In this document: positions 7,507 to 15,720 of the stretch, piece by piece
Numbering within the stretch: the first letter of the stretch is position 1
Layout of the letters: each line of letters starts with the position of its first letter
Assembly (NCBI GenBank): GCA_002327725.1
Contig: DCXP01000026.1
Coordinates: 1 to 39,549 of the forward strand
Length of the DNA: 39,549 nucleotides
DNA from: Proteobacteria bacterium UBA2133
GTDB taxonomy: Bacteria; Pseudomonadota; Gammaproteobacteria; Arenicellales; UBA868
Direction of reading: 5' to 3'
Program-made: the position numbers and the translations under genes
The notes under the pieces: model-generated
Told to the model about the DNA's origin: nothing
Seen by the model: only the letters and a program-made list of their open reading frames with translations
Database searches by the model: none

Positions 7507-8598
7507 TTAGACGTTAAATCGAAAGTACATGATATCGCCATCACTCAGCATGTATTCCTTTCCCTCAAGGCGCAACCGGCCGGCCTCGCGGGCGCCCTGC
7601 TCGCCCTGGTACTGTACAAAATCATCATAGGCGATGGTCTCAGCCCGGATGAACCCGCGCTCAAAATCCGTATGGACCTCGCCTGCGGCCTGCGGCGCGG
7701 TCGCGCCGCGGGCGACCGTCCACGCCCGGACTTCCTTGGGCCCTGTAGTAAAGAAAGTCTGCAGGTCCAAAACGGCATAACCCGCGCGGATTACGCGGTC
7801 GAGTCCTGATGTTTCAAGTCCGAGGTCCTGAAGGAAGCCATCCCGCTCGTGCGGATCAATCTCCGAGATCTCCTGTTCGATAGCGGCGCTTACCACCACA
7901 ACCTGTGCCTGGTTTTTCTGCGCATGCACAACCAACTGGGAAACCTGATCATTGCCATTGAGCTCCTGCTCGGAGACATTCACCACATAGACCACGGGTT
8001 TGGCCGATAAGAGACAAAGCGGTTTGAGAGCAGCAGACGCCTGTGGATCCTTGAGCAGCGACTGCAAACCCTGCTCGTGCGCAAGTGCAGTGTACGCCTG
8101 GCGCAGATAGTCCAGTTCACCCAGGATTTTCTTGTCGCCGGTTTTTGCGGCCTTGGTCGTTCGGTCAACAGCGCGCTCAACGGTCTCAAGGTCGGCAAGG
8201 GCGAGTTCTGTTTCGATGGTCGCAATATCAGCCAGGGGGTCAACTTTTCCTGAAACATGCGTGATGTCGTCATCGCTGAAGGCACGGACCACGTGGATGA
8301 TCGCATCCACCTCGCGGATATGTGCAAGAAAACGGTTGCCCAGGCCCTCGCCCTTGGAGGCGCCTGCCACGAGTCCCGCAATATCGACAAACTCAATTGC
8401 GGTCGGAATCACTTTGGCCGGATTGACGAGTTGCGCGATCGCCCGAAGGCGTGGGTCGGGAACCTCAACGATACCGACGTTAGGGTCGATGGTGCAGAAC
8501 GGATAGTTCTCCGCTTGCGCGCCGGCGTGGGTCAGCGCATTAAAGAGAGTCGACTTGCCGACGTTGGGCAAGCCGACAATGCCGCAGCGAAAGCCCAC
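7507..8598 (-). CDS. ychF: Ribosome-binding ATPase YchF
   Basis: A 363-residue Obg-superfamily ATPase, the same length as the E. coli protein, that binds 70S ribosomes and responds to stress. The P-loop GLPNVGKST is at residues 9-17, the G3 region VDIAGLV near 71-77, and the base-recognition motif is NVSE (207-210). The change from NKxD to NxxE is the family trait that gives ATP rather than GTP preference. The C-terminal TGS domain is complete. The start is GTG immediately after the TGA of pth, with no gap, which gives the standard MGFRCGIVG N-terminus. It ends the pth-ychF pair that is conserved across bacteria. Confidence 0.97.
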   Translation of the reverse strand: MGFRCGIVGLPNVGKSTLFNALTHAGAQAENYPFCTIDPNVGIVEVPDPRLRAIAQLVNPAKVIPTAIEFVDIAGLVAGASKGEGLGNRFLAHIREVDAIIHVVRAFSDDDITHVSGKVDPLADIATIETELALADLETVERAVDRTTKAAKTGDKKILGELDYLRQAYTALAHEQGLQSLLKDPQASAALKPLCLLSAKPVVYVVNVSEQELNGNDQVSQLVVHAQKNQAQVVVVSAAIEQEISEIDPHERDGFLQDLGLETSGLDRVIRAGYAVLDLQTFFTTGPKEVRAWTVARGATAPQAAGEVHTDFERGFIRAETIAYDDFVQYQGEQGAREAGRLRLEGKEYMLSDGDIMYFRFNV

Positions 8599-9189
8599 TC
8601 AGGATTTCCCTTCCTGCTCGGTGTGCAAAACCTTCATCACCGGTTCAAGATCACCTCCAACCAGCCGGCCAATCTGTGCTACGGCACGGGCGACCGCATC
8701 GAGCATTGCCTCTTTGTCTTCTGGTGAGGGTTTGCGCAGCACCCAGTCGCTTACGTCGTCACTGTTTCCCGGATGGCCGATACCGATGCGCAACCGGATG
8801 AATTCTCGCGAGCCGAGTTTCGCAAAAATATCGCGCAAGCCGTTGTGCCCGCCGTGGCCGCCGCCCTGCTTGACCCGGACCGTACCGGCCGGCAGATCAA
8901 GGTCATCGTGTACCACCAGAACCTGCTCGGGTGAAATATCGAAGTAAGCACAGACGGCCGCTACCGATACCCCGCATTCGTTCATGAAGGTCCCGGGCTT
9001 GAGAAAGCGGACGCGTTGGTTTGCTAGCCGGGTATCGGCGAGATTCCCAAAAAAGCGCGTTTCAGGACGCCAGGGCAACGGGCAGGTAAGCGCCAGGGCA
9101 TCCAGAAACCAGAACCCGGCATTGTGACGCGTCGCTTCGTATTGGGCGCCGGGATTGCCAAGGCCACAGACGAGTGAGATAGCCGCCAT
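8599..9189 (-). CDS. pth: Peptidyl-tRNA hydrolase
   Basis: A 196-residue enzyme that frees tRNA from peptidyl-tRNAs that drop off the ribosome. Known catalytic positions are present: N12 in GLGNPG, H22 in TRHNAG, N70 in FMNECG, D95 in HDDLDLP and N116 in GGHGGHNGL. Length and order match E. coli Pth (194 residues). It sits between rplY and ychF; the 79-base gap to rplY contains a GC-rich hairpin. It is translationally linked to ychF, whose GTG starts at the base after the pth stop. Confidence 0.97.
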   Translation of the reverse strand: MAAISLVCGLGNPGAQYEATRHNAGFWFLDALALTCPLPWRPETRFFGNLADTRLANQRVRFLKPGTFMNECGVSVAAVCAYFDISPEQVLVVHDDLDLPAGTVRVKQGGGHGGHNGLRDIFAKLGSREFIRLRIGIGHPGNSDDVSDWVLRKPSPEDKEAMLDAVARAVAQIGRLVGGDLEPVMKVLHTEQEGKS

Positions 9190-9220
9190 CGTTTCGATCG
9201 ATCAGCGCGTCAGGATCGAC

Positions 9221-9243
9221 GCAGCGCCGCACCGTGGCGCTGC
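9221..9243 (-). other. GC-rich RNA hairpin between rplY and pth
   Basis: GCAGCGCC and GGCGCTGC form a perfect eight-pair stem around a seven-base loop, extendable by a G-T wobble and an A-T pair. No T run follows on the minus strand, so it is unlikely to be an intrinsic terminator. It may be an mRNA processing or stability element that separates rplY from pth expression. Confidence 0.45.
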
Positions 9244-9268
9244 ATTCAGCCCACTGAGCGATTGTCCG

Positions 9269-9976
9269 CTACTCGCTTTTTTCTTCCTCAGCGTCGGCGG
9301 GCGGTGTTTCCTCAGCCCCCTCAACCCCCTCGGCCCCCTCGGCGACCTCAGCCTCTTCGCCTTCTTCAGGCAGCACTTCTTCTTCCTCTTCGACCACCTT
9401 CGGCGCCGTGACAGTGGCCACCGTGGGATCTTCTCCCTCGTGATAGGCGGTCACAGTCAGTTCAACACCTTCAGGCAGTTGAATATCAGACAGGTGCAGC
9501 GATTCGTTCATGCCAAGAGCAGACACATCAACCGCTATGTACTCGGGCAGATCCTTTGGCAGACAGGTGATATCGAGTTCGGTCATAGTGTGAGCAAGGA
9601 TGCCGCCGTCGACCTTGACGCCGGGGGCGGTATCCGCCCCTTCGAAGTGCAGCGGTATCTTCATGTGCAGCTTTTCCGTCGCCTTGATACGCTGGAAATC
9701 CAGATGCAGCACCAGTGGGCGATGCGGGTGCATCTGCACTTCCCGGAGAATGACCTGCTGCGGTCCCGCGTCGGTTATAAGATCAATAATGGCTGAATGA
9801 AAAGCTTCTTTCTCAAGGCTGTGCATCACCTGATAGTGATTCAGGGTAACCGTTTCGTTATCCTTGCCCGCCCCGTATACGACCGCCGGAACGTGGCCGT
9901 CACGACGCTGCCGTCTGCTTACACCCGTGCCGAACACATCGCGCGACTGGGCGTTGAGTACATAGTTGCTGCTCAT
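9269..9976 (-). CDS. rplY: 50S ribosomal protein L25 (Ctc-type long form)
   Basis: A 235-residue L25/TL5/Ctc-type protein that binds 5S rRNA. The N-terminal L25 domain covers roughly residues 5-95 (start NYVLNAQSRDVFGTGVSRR, then the RDGHVPAVVYGAG loop). The TL5-like beta domain covers about 100-190. The last 40 or so residues are an almost pure glutamate/alanine tail. The E. coli protein has only the first domain (94 residues). AAGGAGA seven bases before the ATG is a strong ribosome site. The gene lies 37 bases after prs, the common gammaproteobacterial order prs-rplY-pth-ychF. Confidence 0.97.
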   Translation of the reverse strand: MSSNYVLNAQSRDVFGTGVSRRQRRDGHVPAVVYGAGKDNETVTLNHYQVMHSLEKEAFHSAIIDLITDAGPQQVILREVQMHPHRPLVLHLDFQRIKATEKLHMKIPLHFEGADTAPGVKVDGGILAHTMTELDITCLPKDLPEYIAVDVSALGMNESLHLSDIQLPEGVELTVTAYHEGEDPTVATVTAPKVVEEEEEVLPEEGEEAEVAEGAEGVEGAEETPPADAEEEKSE

Positions 9977-10013
9977 TACAGATTCTCCTTAACCTTGCGG
10001 CTCTTCCAACCGC

Positions 10014-10967
10014 TCATTCCATAAATAAAGAACTGACTGAATCCCCGGTGGCGATACGCCGGATCGACTCGGCCAGAAGATTGGCTACGCTGATCTGGCG
10101 GATCTTGGTGCTGTGCTTTCGCGCCTCATCGCTCAGCGGAATCGAGTTCGTAACCACCACCTCATCCAGTTCTGATGTTTCAATACGCTCGACGGCCTGA
10201 CCTGAGAGCACCGCATGGGTGCAGCAGGCTTTGACCTGAACCGCGCCGGCATCTTTAAGGGCCGAGGCGGCCTCGCACAAGGTATTGGCGGTATCCACCA
10301 TGTCATCCATCAGTACACAGCTTCTCTGGTCGACCGATCCGATGATATGCATGACCTTGGCCTCGTTGGCCCGCGGTCGCCGTTTGTCGATGATGGAAAG
10401 TTCCACGCCGAGCTGCTTGGCCATTGCCCGGGCCCGGATCACACCGCCGACATCGGGTGACACCACCATCAGGTTGTCGGGCTCGTGCCGCCACAACTCT
10501 CCGTTCAGCACCGGCGCGGCATAAATGTTGTCTACCGGAATATCAAAGAATCCCTGGATCTGGTCTGCATGCAGGTCCATGGTGACCACGCGGTCCGCAC
10601 CCGCGATCCCGATCATGTCGGCCACCAGCTTGGCGGTGATTGCAACCCGGGCGGTACGGGGGCGGCGGTCCTGACGCGCATAGCCGAAATACGGCATTAC
10701 CGCCGTAATGCGTTCGGCAGAAGAGCGCCGCAACGCGTCGATCATGACCAGCAGCTCCATGAGGTGCTTGCTGGCCGGCGCACAGGTGGGCTGCATGACA
10801 TAGGCATCTGCACCCCGCACGTTTTCCATGATCTCGACGTTGACTTCGCCATCACTGAAGGTGCTGACGAGCGCGCGACTGATGCCGATGCCGAGCTGTG
10901 CCGAGACTTCGCCGGCCAGATCCGGGTTAGCGTTACCGGTGAACAGCGCCAGGTCATCTATCGCCAT
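10014..10967 (-). CDS. prs: Ribose-phosphate pyrophosphokinase
   Basis: A 317-residue PRPP synthetase that transfers pyrophosphate from ATP to ribose 5-phosphate, feeding purine, pyrimidine, NAD, histidine and tryptophan synthesis. Motifs in order are FSDGEVNVEI (37-46), the ATP-binding PYFGYARQDRR near 91-101, MDLHADQIQGFF near 129-140, the flexible loop VVSPDVGGVIRARA near 167-180, and the ribose-phosphate loop DDMVDTANTL near 219-228. In that loop an asparagine stands where E. coli has glycine, a variant I believe occurs in other beta- and gammaproteobacteria. The gene follows tRNA-Gln by 43 bases and is probably on the same transcript. Confidence 0.97.
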   Translation of the reverse strand: MAIDDLALFTGNANPDLAGEVSAQLGIGISRALVSTFSDGEVNVEIMENVRGADAYVMQPTCAPASKHLMELLVMIDALRRSSAERITAVMPYFGYARQDRRPRTARVAITAKLVADMIGIAGADRVVTMDLHADQIQGFFDIPVDNIYAAPVLNGELWRHEPDNLMVVSPDVGGVIRARAMAKQLGVELSIIDKRRPRANEAKVMHIIGSVDQRSCVLMDDMVDTANTLCEAASALKDAGAVQVKACCTHAVLSGQAVERIETSELDEVVVTNSIPLSDEARKHSTKIRQISVANLLAESIRRIATGDSVSSLFME

Positions 10968-11010
10968 CGGGTTTCTCGCGGTTTTGGAAATCGGCCAGGC
11001 TTGTCAAAAA

Positions 11011-11085
11011 TGGCTGGGGTGCCAGGATTCGAACCTGGGAATGCCGGAATCAAAATCCGGTGCCTTACCACTTGGCTACACCCCA
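11011..11085 (-). tRNA. tRNA-Gln (TTG)
   Basis: The 75-base minus-strand sequence is nearly identical to E. coli tRNA-Gln: acceptor TGGGGTG with CACCCCA, D arm GCCAAGTGGTAAGGC, anticodon stem CCGGA/TCCGG with loop TTTTGAT (anticodon TTG), T arm CCCAGGTTCGAATCCTGG, and an encoded CCA after the discriminator G. Its first ten bases contain the last codons and the TAG stop of ispE. Placement between ispE and prs is also seen in pseudomonads. Confidence 0.96.
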
Positions 11086-11909
11086 TCAGGCTCATCGGCA
11101 AACGCGGGATTCCGGTTGATCCCGTTGGCAACCAGCCCACGGAGTGGCGACGGCAACTGTTGGAGAAGTTTTTCGCCGGTCTTGTCGTCCCCGACTGCCA
11201 AAAAGACCGCGGCACCGCTTCCTGTCATCCGCGCTGCCCCGAACTGCCCCAACCAGTCCAGACAGTCTCCCACCTGGGGAAACCGCCTTCTCGCCACCGG
11301 CTCCAGATCATTTCGCCGATCACCCTCAAACGGGCTCGGTATTCTGATTCGCGGGGTGTTCCGTGTCAATTCCGGGTCGGAAAATATGCTCTTTGTGGAT
11401 ACACTGATATCCGGCCAAACCACACAAAAATGCTGTGGCGGTAGTTCCGCAGGGGTCAGCCGCTCACCAATCCCCTCTCCCCATGCCGAACGGCCCCGGA
11501 CAAAGAGCGGCACATCCGCACCCAGCGATAACCCAATGTCGGCGAGGGCATCCTCTGTGAGATGGGTGTGCCAGAGTTGATTCAGCGCCACCAGCACCGT
11601 GGCCGCGTCAGAACTGCCGCCGCCAAGACCTGCACCGACCGGAATCCGCTTGGTCAGGTGAATCCTGGCTCCAAGATGGGTGCCGCTGGCCTTTTGCAGC
11701 GAACGGGCCGCGCGGATACAAAGATCATCATCCGGCAACTGCGTCGCACCCACACGCGCGATGCGGCCATCGCCTGTGACCTCAAAAGCAAGCTCGTCTC
11801 CAAAATCCAGCAGCTGAAAAAGTGTCTGCAGTTCATGCAGACCGTTCTGGCGCCGGCCCACGACGTGCAGAAACAGATTCAGCTTGGCGGGCGCCAGCCA
11901 GGTTTTCAC
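11076..11909 (-). CDS. ispE: 4-diphosphocytidyl-2-C-methyl-D-erythritol kinase
   Basis: A 277-residue GHMP kinase that phosphorylates CDP-methylerythritol in the MEP pathway to isoprenoids. K9 in PAKLNLFL and D132 in GADVPLF are the catalytic pair. The ATP loop PVGAGLGGGSSDAA spans 90-103 and MTGSG is near 233. The usual GYHEL substrate segment reads GLHEL at 23-27, a mild change. ATGA overlap with lolB (four bases) shows translational coupling. The 3' end is unusual: the final codons and the TAG lie inside tRNA-Gln, so ispE mRNA must be cut by tRNA processing at its very end. Confidence 0.95.
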   Translation of the reverse strand: MKTWLAPAKLNLFLHVVGRRQNGLHELQTLFQLLDFGDELAFEVTGDGRIARVGATQLPDDDLCIRAARSLQKASGTHLGARIHLTKRIPVGAGLGGGSSDAATVLVALNQLWHTHLTEDALADIGLSLGADVPLFVRGRSAWGEGIGERLTPAELPPQHFCVVWPDISVSTKSIFSDPELTRNTPRIRIPSPFEGDRRNDLEPVARRRFPQVGDCLDWLGQFGAARMTGSGAAVFLAVGDDKTGEKLLQQLPSPLRGLVANGINRNPAFADEPDGV

Positions 11910-12580
11910 TGATCCATCTCCGCATTATCCGGTGACGGCTCCCATTCATCGATATAGAGCTTCACCACCAGCAAGTCACCGCTGAACTCGTTACGGGTGG
12001 TCAGCTCACGTAATATTTCGGCCGATGCGCTCAGCTGGATCTTGCGGGGAAGTGAGACTCCCTTATGCAGCGCGTATTCGCGAAAAGTGATATCCCAGCC
12101 CTGCTGGCTGAGGGATATCAGTCGTCCGCCGTTATCAATTTCCATGCCGTGCTCGCCAGGTGCCGGCACCCCGCGAACCCAGTAACCCAGCACCTCCAGC
12201 GGAACGTGCCAGCCGGTAGCTTTGAAAAGCACTTCACTTGCGCTCGCGGCAAAGAACTCCCGGCCTTTGCCGTCACGCAGGCGGGCGCCAGCCGGGTCGA
12301 TATCCAAATGGATTCTGCCGCCGCCGAAAGGACCGAAAAGATCAATCTGATCACGGCTGTTGTCGAATTTCCAGCGCAGGTTGGCGCTGGCCCCCGTATC
12401 AGTGGTGCGCACCCCGATCCGCCCGGAAAGATCCCACTGATCCACTCTGGTGACCTGCGAGTGGTGCTGTTGCCACTTAATTTCGTTCTCGCTCTCAACC
12501 GCTGTGGGCTTTGGTGAAACACTCGCACAGCCGACGACGATCAGGGAGACCACGGCAACGGCGAACCCGCGAACGGTCAC
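11906..12580 (-). CDS. lolB: Outer-membrane lipoprotein receptor LolB
   Basis: A 224-residue lipoprotein that receives lipoproteins from LolA and inserts them in the outer membrane. The signal peptide ends in the lipobox VVGC, with the lipidated cysteine at residue 18. The core WDLSGRIGVRT (49-59), followed by ANLRWKFD and the late conserved GWDITFREY (161-169), matches LolB. It overlaps ispE downstream and the TPR lipoprotein gene upstream by four bases each (ATGA), so the three are co-translated. This order (TPR protein, lolB, ispE) is standard in pseudomonads and relatives. Confidence 0.93.
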   Translation of the reverse strand: MTVRGFAVAVVSLIVVGCASVSPKPTAVESENEIKWQQHHSQVTRVDQWDLSGRIGVRTTDTGASANLRWKFDNSRDQIDLFGPFGGGRIHLDIDPAGARLRDGKGREFFAASASEVLFKATGWHVPLEVLGYWVRGVPAPGEHGMEIDNGGRLISLSQQGWDITFREYALHKGVSLPRKIQLSASAEILRELTTRNEFSGDLLVVKLYIDEWEPSPDNAEMDQ

Positions 12581-14289
12581 TGACCGAATTTCCGCATCGT
12601 ATCCTTGAGTACCGGATTGTCGGGATCGGTCTCCTTGCCGTCCTGCCAGGCCGCAATAGCCTGGTCTTCATCGCCCAGCTGCCACAGCACCTCGCCCAGA
12701 TGGGCCGCGATCTCGGCATCCGGCCGCTGGTCCATGGCGAGCCGAAGGTACTCAAGCGCAAGATCAAGATCACCCCGCCGGTAATGCACCCAGCCCAGAC
12801 TGTCGAGGATAAAGGGATCGCCCGGCAACAGCGTCAGCGCCTTTTCGATCAGCTCCAGGGCTTCGGCCAGTCGATCCGTTTTGTCTGCCAGGGTGTAGCC
12901 CAGCGCGTTATAGGCATGGGCATTCTCGGGATCGATTTCAATAAGGCGCCGCATATCCTGTTCGTGCTCTACCACGCGGTCCATGATCGCGGTCACCAGT
13001 CCCCGGGCATACAAAAGATCCGGATGATCCGGTATGTCGATCAGCGCTGCGCTCAGCAGTTCCAGCGCCTGTTCGGGCTGCCCGCTGTCACGCAGTACCT
13101 GCTCACGGGCGAGGTAGACCCGCACCTGCTCGTCCTGGGATTTGGGGGTGACATCGGCGAGATGCCGAAGTGCTTGCTCAATGCGGCCGGCGTCTGCAAG
13201 CACGAATCCGATCCGGATCTGCACATCAAAGTAAAAATCAGCGGACGCGATCTCACGCAACAGGTCGAGCGCCTCGTCATATGCGCCCTGCTCGCTCAAA
13301 ATCTGGCCAAGGTAAAGACGGCTGCGATCTTCCTGTGGATAATGCGCCAGGAGCGTCTCGAAATATGTCTTCGCCTGATCGAGAAGGGCAAGACTCTGGC
13401 TCAGAATCCCGGCGGCATACAAGGCATCAATATTCTGCGGCTCGAACTCGAGAAGCTTTTCGAACTGAGCCAGGGCAGCCAGATTGTCGTTCCATTCTGC
13501 GAGCAGCCTGCCATAGGCGAGGCGCAGTCGCACACGGTCCGGGTAACGATCAAGAAAATCGATTACAAAAGCCGCGACGGTACCGTTATCGTCATTTTCC
13601 CTGAGATGGGAAAACTTGAGCAGCGCGACTTCCTCCCACCCGGGCTTAAGCGCCAGCGCTCGGTCAAGCGCGGCCTGCGCACCATCCTCTTCACCGGCGC
13701 GGTAGGCCAGCCAGCCGGCAGACAACTGTGTCCAGGGATTATCTTCAAAGTGGTCCGCAACGCGCTCGATCAACGCAAGCCACCGGCCAGGCTCCGGTGT
13801 CCGCCCCAGAGTCTGGGCGATGTACTGCGGCAGTTCTGCCTGATCAGGCAGCACATCGATCAGCGCCACCAGTGTATTAAAGACATCCTCTTCCCGATCC
13901 AGTGCAATCAGCGCCTGCAGACGCAACGCCAATGCGCTTTCAGCCTGATGATCCGGATCGATAGAAGCCAGCAGTTCACTGAGTTCAAGCGCCTGCTCAT
14001 ACTGTCCTACCGCCATCGACATCGAGAATGCGCGCAGGGTGATCTCGAGATTGGATGAAAGTTCGGCCGCCCGGGTCATGGCATCGGCGGCAGTCGCCGG
14101 GTCACCGCGTCTTGCCGCTATGTCGCCCAGCAGATATTCATAGATGAGATCCTGGGAAAGCCCTGCAACAATAAGTTTCTCCTGCGCGCCGTGAGCCCTG
14201 TCGCCAGGCTTGGACGCAACACCGACACAGCCGGCAAGCAGCACGGCGGGCAAAAGCGCAAAGAAGGATAAAACGCCGAGTTTTTTCAC
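12577..14289 (-). CDS. TPR-repeat lipoprotein upstream of lolB
   Basis: A protein of about 570 residues built almost entirely of tetratricopeptide repeats. From the GTG at 14289 it begins with two lysines, a hydrophobic core and LLAGC (cysteine 21), a good lipoprotein signal, so it is probably anchored in the outer membrane. Typical repeat units are GRLLAEWNDNLAALAQFEKL and the C-terminal AYNALGYTLADKTDRLAEAL and ILDSLGWVHYRRGDLDLALE. An ATG 12 codons earlier (14325) is also in frame, but the predicted promoter would start transcription near 14322, which leaves that ATG outside the message. The function of this family is not established; its fixed place before lolB suggests a role in outer-membrane assembly. 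Confidence 0.85.
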   Translation of the reverse strand: MKKLGVLSFFALLPAVLLAGCVGVASKPGDRAHGAQEKLIVAGLSQDLIYEYLLGDIAARRGDPATAADAMTRAAELSSNLEITLRAFSMSMAVGQYEQALELSELLASIDPDHQAESALALRLQALIALDREEDVFNTLVALIDVLPDQAELPQYIAQTLGRTPEPGRWLALIERVADHFEDNPWTQLSAGWLAYRAGEEDGAQAALDRALALKPGWEEVALLKFSHLRENDDNGTVAAFVIDFLDRYPDRVRLRLAYGRLLAEWNDNLAALAQFEKLLEFEPQNIDALYAAGILSQSLALLDQAKTYFETLLAHYPQEDRSRLYLGQILSEQGAYDEALDLLREIASADFYFDVQIRIGFVLADAGRIEQALRHLADVTPKSQDEQVRVYLAREQVLRDSGQPEQALELLSAALIDIPDHPDLLYARGLVTAIMDRVVEHEQDMRRLIEIDPENAHAYNALGYTLADKTDRLAEALELIEKALTLLPGDPFILDSLGWVHYRRGDLDLALEYLRLAMDQRPDAEIAAHLGEVLWQLGDEDQAIAAWQDGKETDPDNPVLKDTMRKFGQ

Positions 14290-14328
14290 GAAAACCACAT
14301 TCCAGAGACACGCGAGGTCAACCATCTC

Positions 14329-14337
14329 AGAATAGCA
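14329..14337 (-). promoter_or_regulatory. Extended -10 promoter of the TPR-lolB-ispE operon
   Basis: On the minus strand TGCTATTCT is an extended -10 element (TGn followed by a hexamer matching TATAAT at four of six positions). No good -35 is present, which extended -10 promoters can tolerate. Expected transcription start is about 14322, consistent with translation from the GTG at 14289. Confidence 0.45.
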
Positions 14338-14449
14338 GAATCGCTGTCGTCATGGTGAGCGGCGGATCAAGGCATCCGCATTGGGGCACAACCTTCTGCC
14401 GCCGGCCCGCGATTGCGTCATATCCGGTGAAAATCCGCAGAAAAACCCA

Positions 14450-14455
14450 TAAAAT
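14450..14455 (+). promoter_or_regulatory. Possible -10 element of hemA
   Basis: TAAAAT at 14450-14455 is five-of-six to the consensus and lies just nine bases before the hemA ATG; GTGAAA sits 17 bases upstream as a weak -35. Transcription would begin at about 14462, giving an almost leaderless hemA message. There is no Shine-Dalgarno sequence before the ATG, which agrees with this. Confidence 0.35.
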
Positions 14456-14464
14456 ATTGATTCG

Positions 14465-15718
14465 ATGCATCTTCTTGCCCTAGGTCTCAATCACCGTACA
14501 GCCGCTGTCGACCTGCGGGAACGCACCGCGTTCTCGCCGGAGCAGTTGCCGGACGCGGTGCGCTCGCTGACCTCGTCATCCGGGGTGGCGGAAGCGACGA
14601 TTCTGTCGACCTGCAACCGCACCGAGATCTACTGCCGCCAGCAGAACGCTGCCAGCGCTCCGGTGCTTGACTGGCTGCGCGACTACGGCGATCTGCCTGC
14701 CGAAGCGCTCGACGGCTCGACTTATGCGCTGCCCGGAGAACAGGCGGTGCAGCACGCCTTTCGGGTCGCCTCCGGTCTCGACTCGATGGTGCTCGGCGAA
14801 CCGCAGATTCTCGGTCAGATGAAGTCGGCCTTTTCAGTCGCCCATCAGGCCGGAACCACCGGCAAGATTCTGAACCGGCTTTTTCAGCACACCTTCTCGG
14901 TGGCGAAACAGATCCGTACCGACACCGCGATCGGGGCGAGTGCGGTTTCGGTGGCTTTTGCGGCAGTCGATCTTGCCAAGCGCATTTTTTCGCACCTGAA
15001 CCAGCAGACCGTGCTCCTGATCGGTGCGGGCGAGACCATCGAACTCGTTGCGCGTCATCTCAAGCAGAACGAAGTGCGGCACATTATCGTGGCCAATCGC
15101 TCCATCGAGCGCGCCCAGGCCCTGACAGAACAACTCGGCAGTGAGGCCATATCCCTGGCGGAGATACCCGAGCGCCTGCACGAGGCCGATATTGTGGTTG
15201 CCTCAACCGCCAGCACGCTGCCGATTCTCGGCAAAGGCACTGTCGAAGCAGCCTTGCGCCAGCGCCGTCACCGGCCCATGTTTCTCATCGATCTCGCGGT
15301 GCCGCGCGACATCGAAGTACAGGTTGATGAGCTCGACGATGTCTTTCTCTACAGCGTTGACGATCTGCACAAGGTCATTGCCGAGAACCAGGCCTCCCGA
15401 CAGGAAGCAGCCGTTGAGGCCGAGAAAATCATTGACTTGCAGGTTGTGCGGTTCATGCACTGGATGCGCTCACTCGACTCGGTACCGACGATCCGTTCTC
15501 TGCGCGACCAGGTCGAAATGCTGCGCGCAGCAGAACTCGCTGATGCCAAACGCCGGCTTGCCAACGGCGAAGACCCCGAACAGGTTCTCGAGTACTTCTC
15601 CCGGAGTCTGTCACGCAAGTTTTCCCACGCCCCGAGTCAGGCACTCAAGCAGGCGAGCCAGGAAGGCAACGCCAACCTGATCAGCAGCACGCGCCGGCTG
15701 TTCAAACTCAAACCATAA
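14465..15718 (+). CDS. hemA: Glutamyl-tRNA reductase
   Basis: A 417-residue NADPH-dependent reductase that turns glutamyl-tRNA into glutamate-1-semialdehyde, the first committed step of haem and sirohaem synthesis. The nucleophile is C50 in LSTCNRTEIY. The substrate region SGLDSMVLGEPQILGQMKSA lies near 103-122 and the NADPH site LLIGAGETIE near 181-190. The C-terminal dimerisation helices are complete. The start has no visible ribosome site. It faces away from the TPR-lolB operon and is followed after two bases by prfA, the conserved hemA-prfA-prmC arrangement. Confidence 0.96.
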   Translation: MHLLALGLNHRTAAVDLRERTAFSPEQLPDAVRSLTSSSGVAEATILSTCNRTEIYCRQQNAASAPVLDWLRDYGDLPAEALDGSTYALPGEQAVQHAFRVASGLDSMVLGEPQILGQMKSAFSVAHQAGTTGKILNRLFQHTFSVAKQIRTDTAIGASAVSVAFAAVDLAKRIFSHLNQQTVLLIGAGETIELVARHLKQNEVRHIIVANRSIERAQALTEQLGSEAISLAEIPERLHEADIVVASTASTLPILGKGTVEAALRQRRHRPMFLIDLAVPRDIEVQVDELDDVFLYSVDDLHKVIAENQASRQEAAVEAEKIIDLQVVRFMHWMRSLDSVPTIRSLRDQVEMLRAAELADAKRRLANGEDPEQVLEYFSRSLSRKFSHAPSQALKQASQEGNANLISSTRRLFKLKP

Positions 15719-15720
15719 CC

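Noticed and set aside
10279..10320. Asparagine in the PRPP loop of Prs as an inactivating change
   Set aside because: The surrounding DDMVDTA is intact and I believe the same loop occurs in other active proteobacterial Prs enzymes.
12511..14058. Plus-strand open frame of 515 codons antisense to the TPR lipoprotein gene
   Set aside because: The minus-strand protein has clear TPR repeats and a lipobox, while the antisense product has no recognisable domain.
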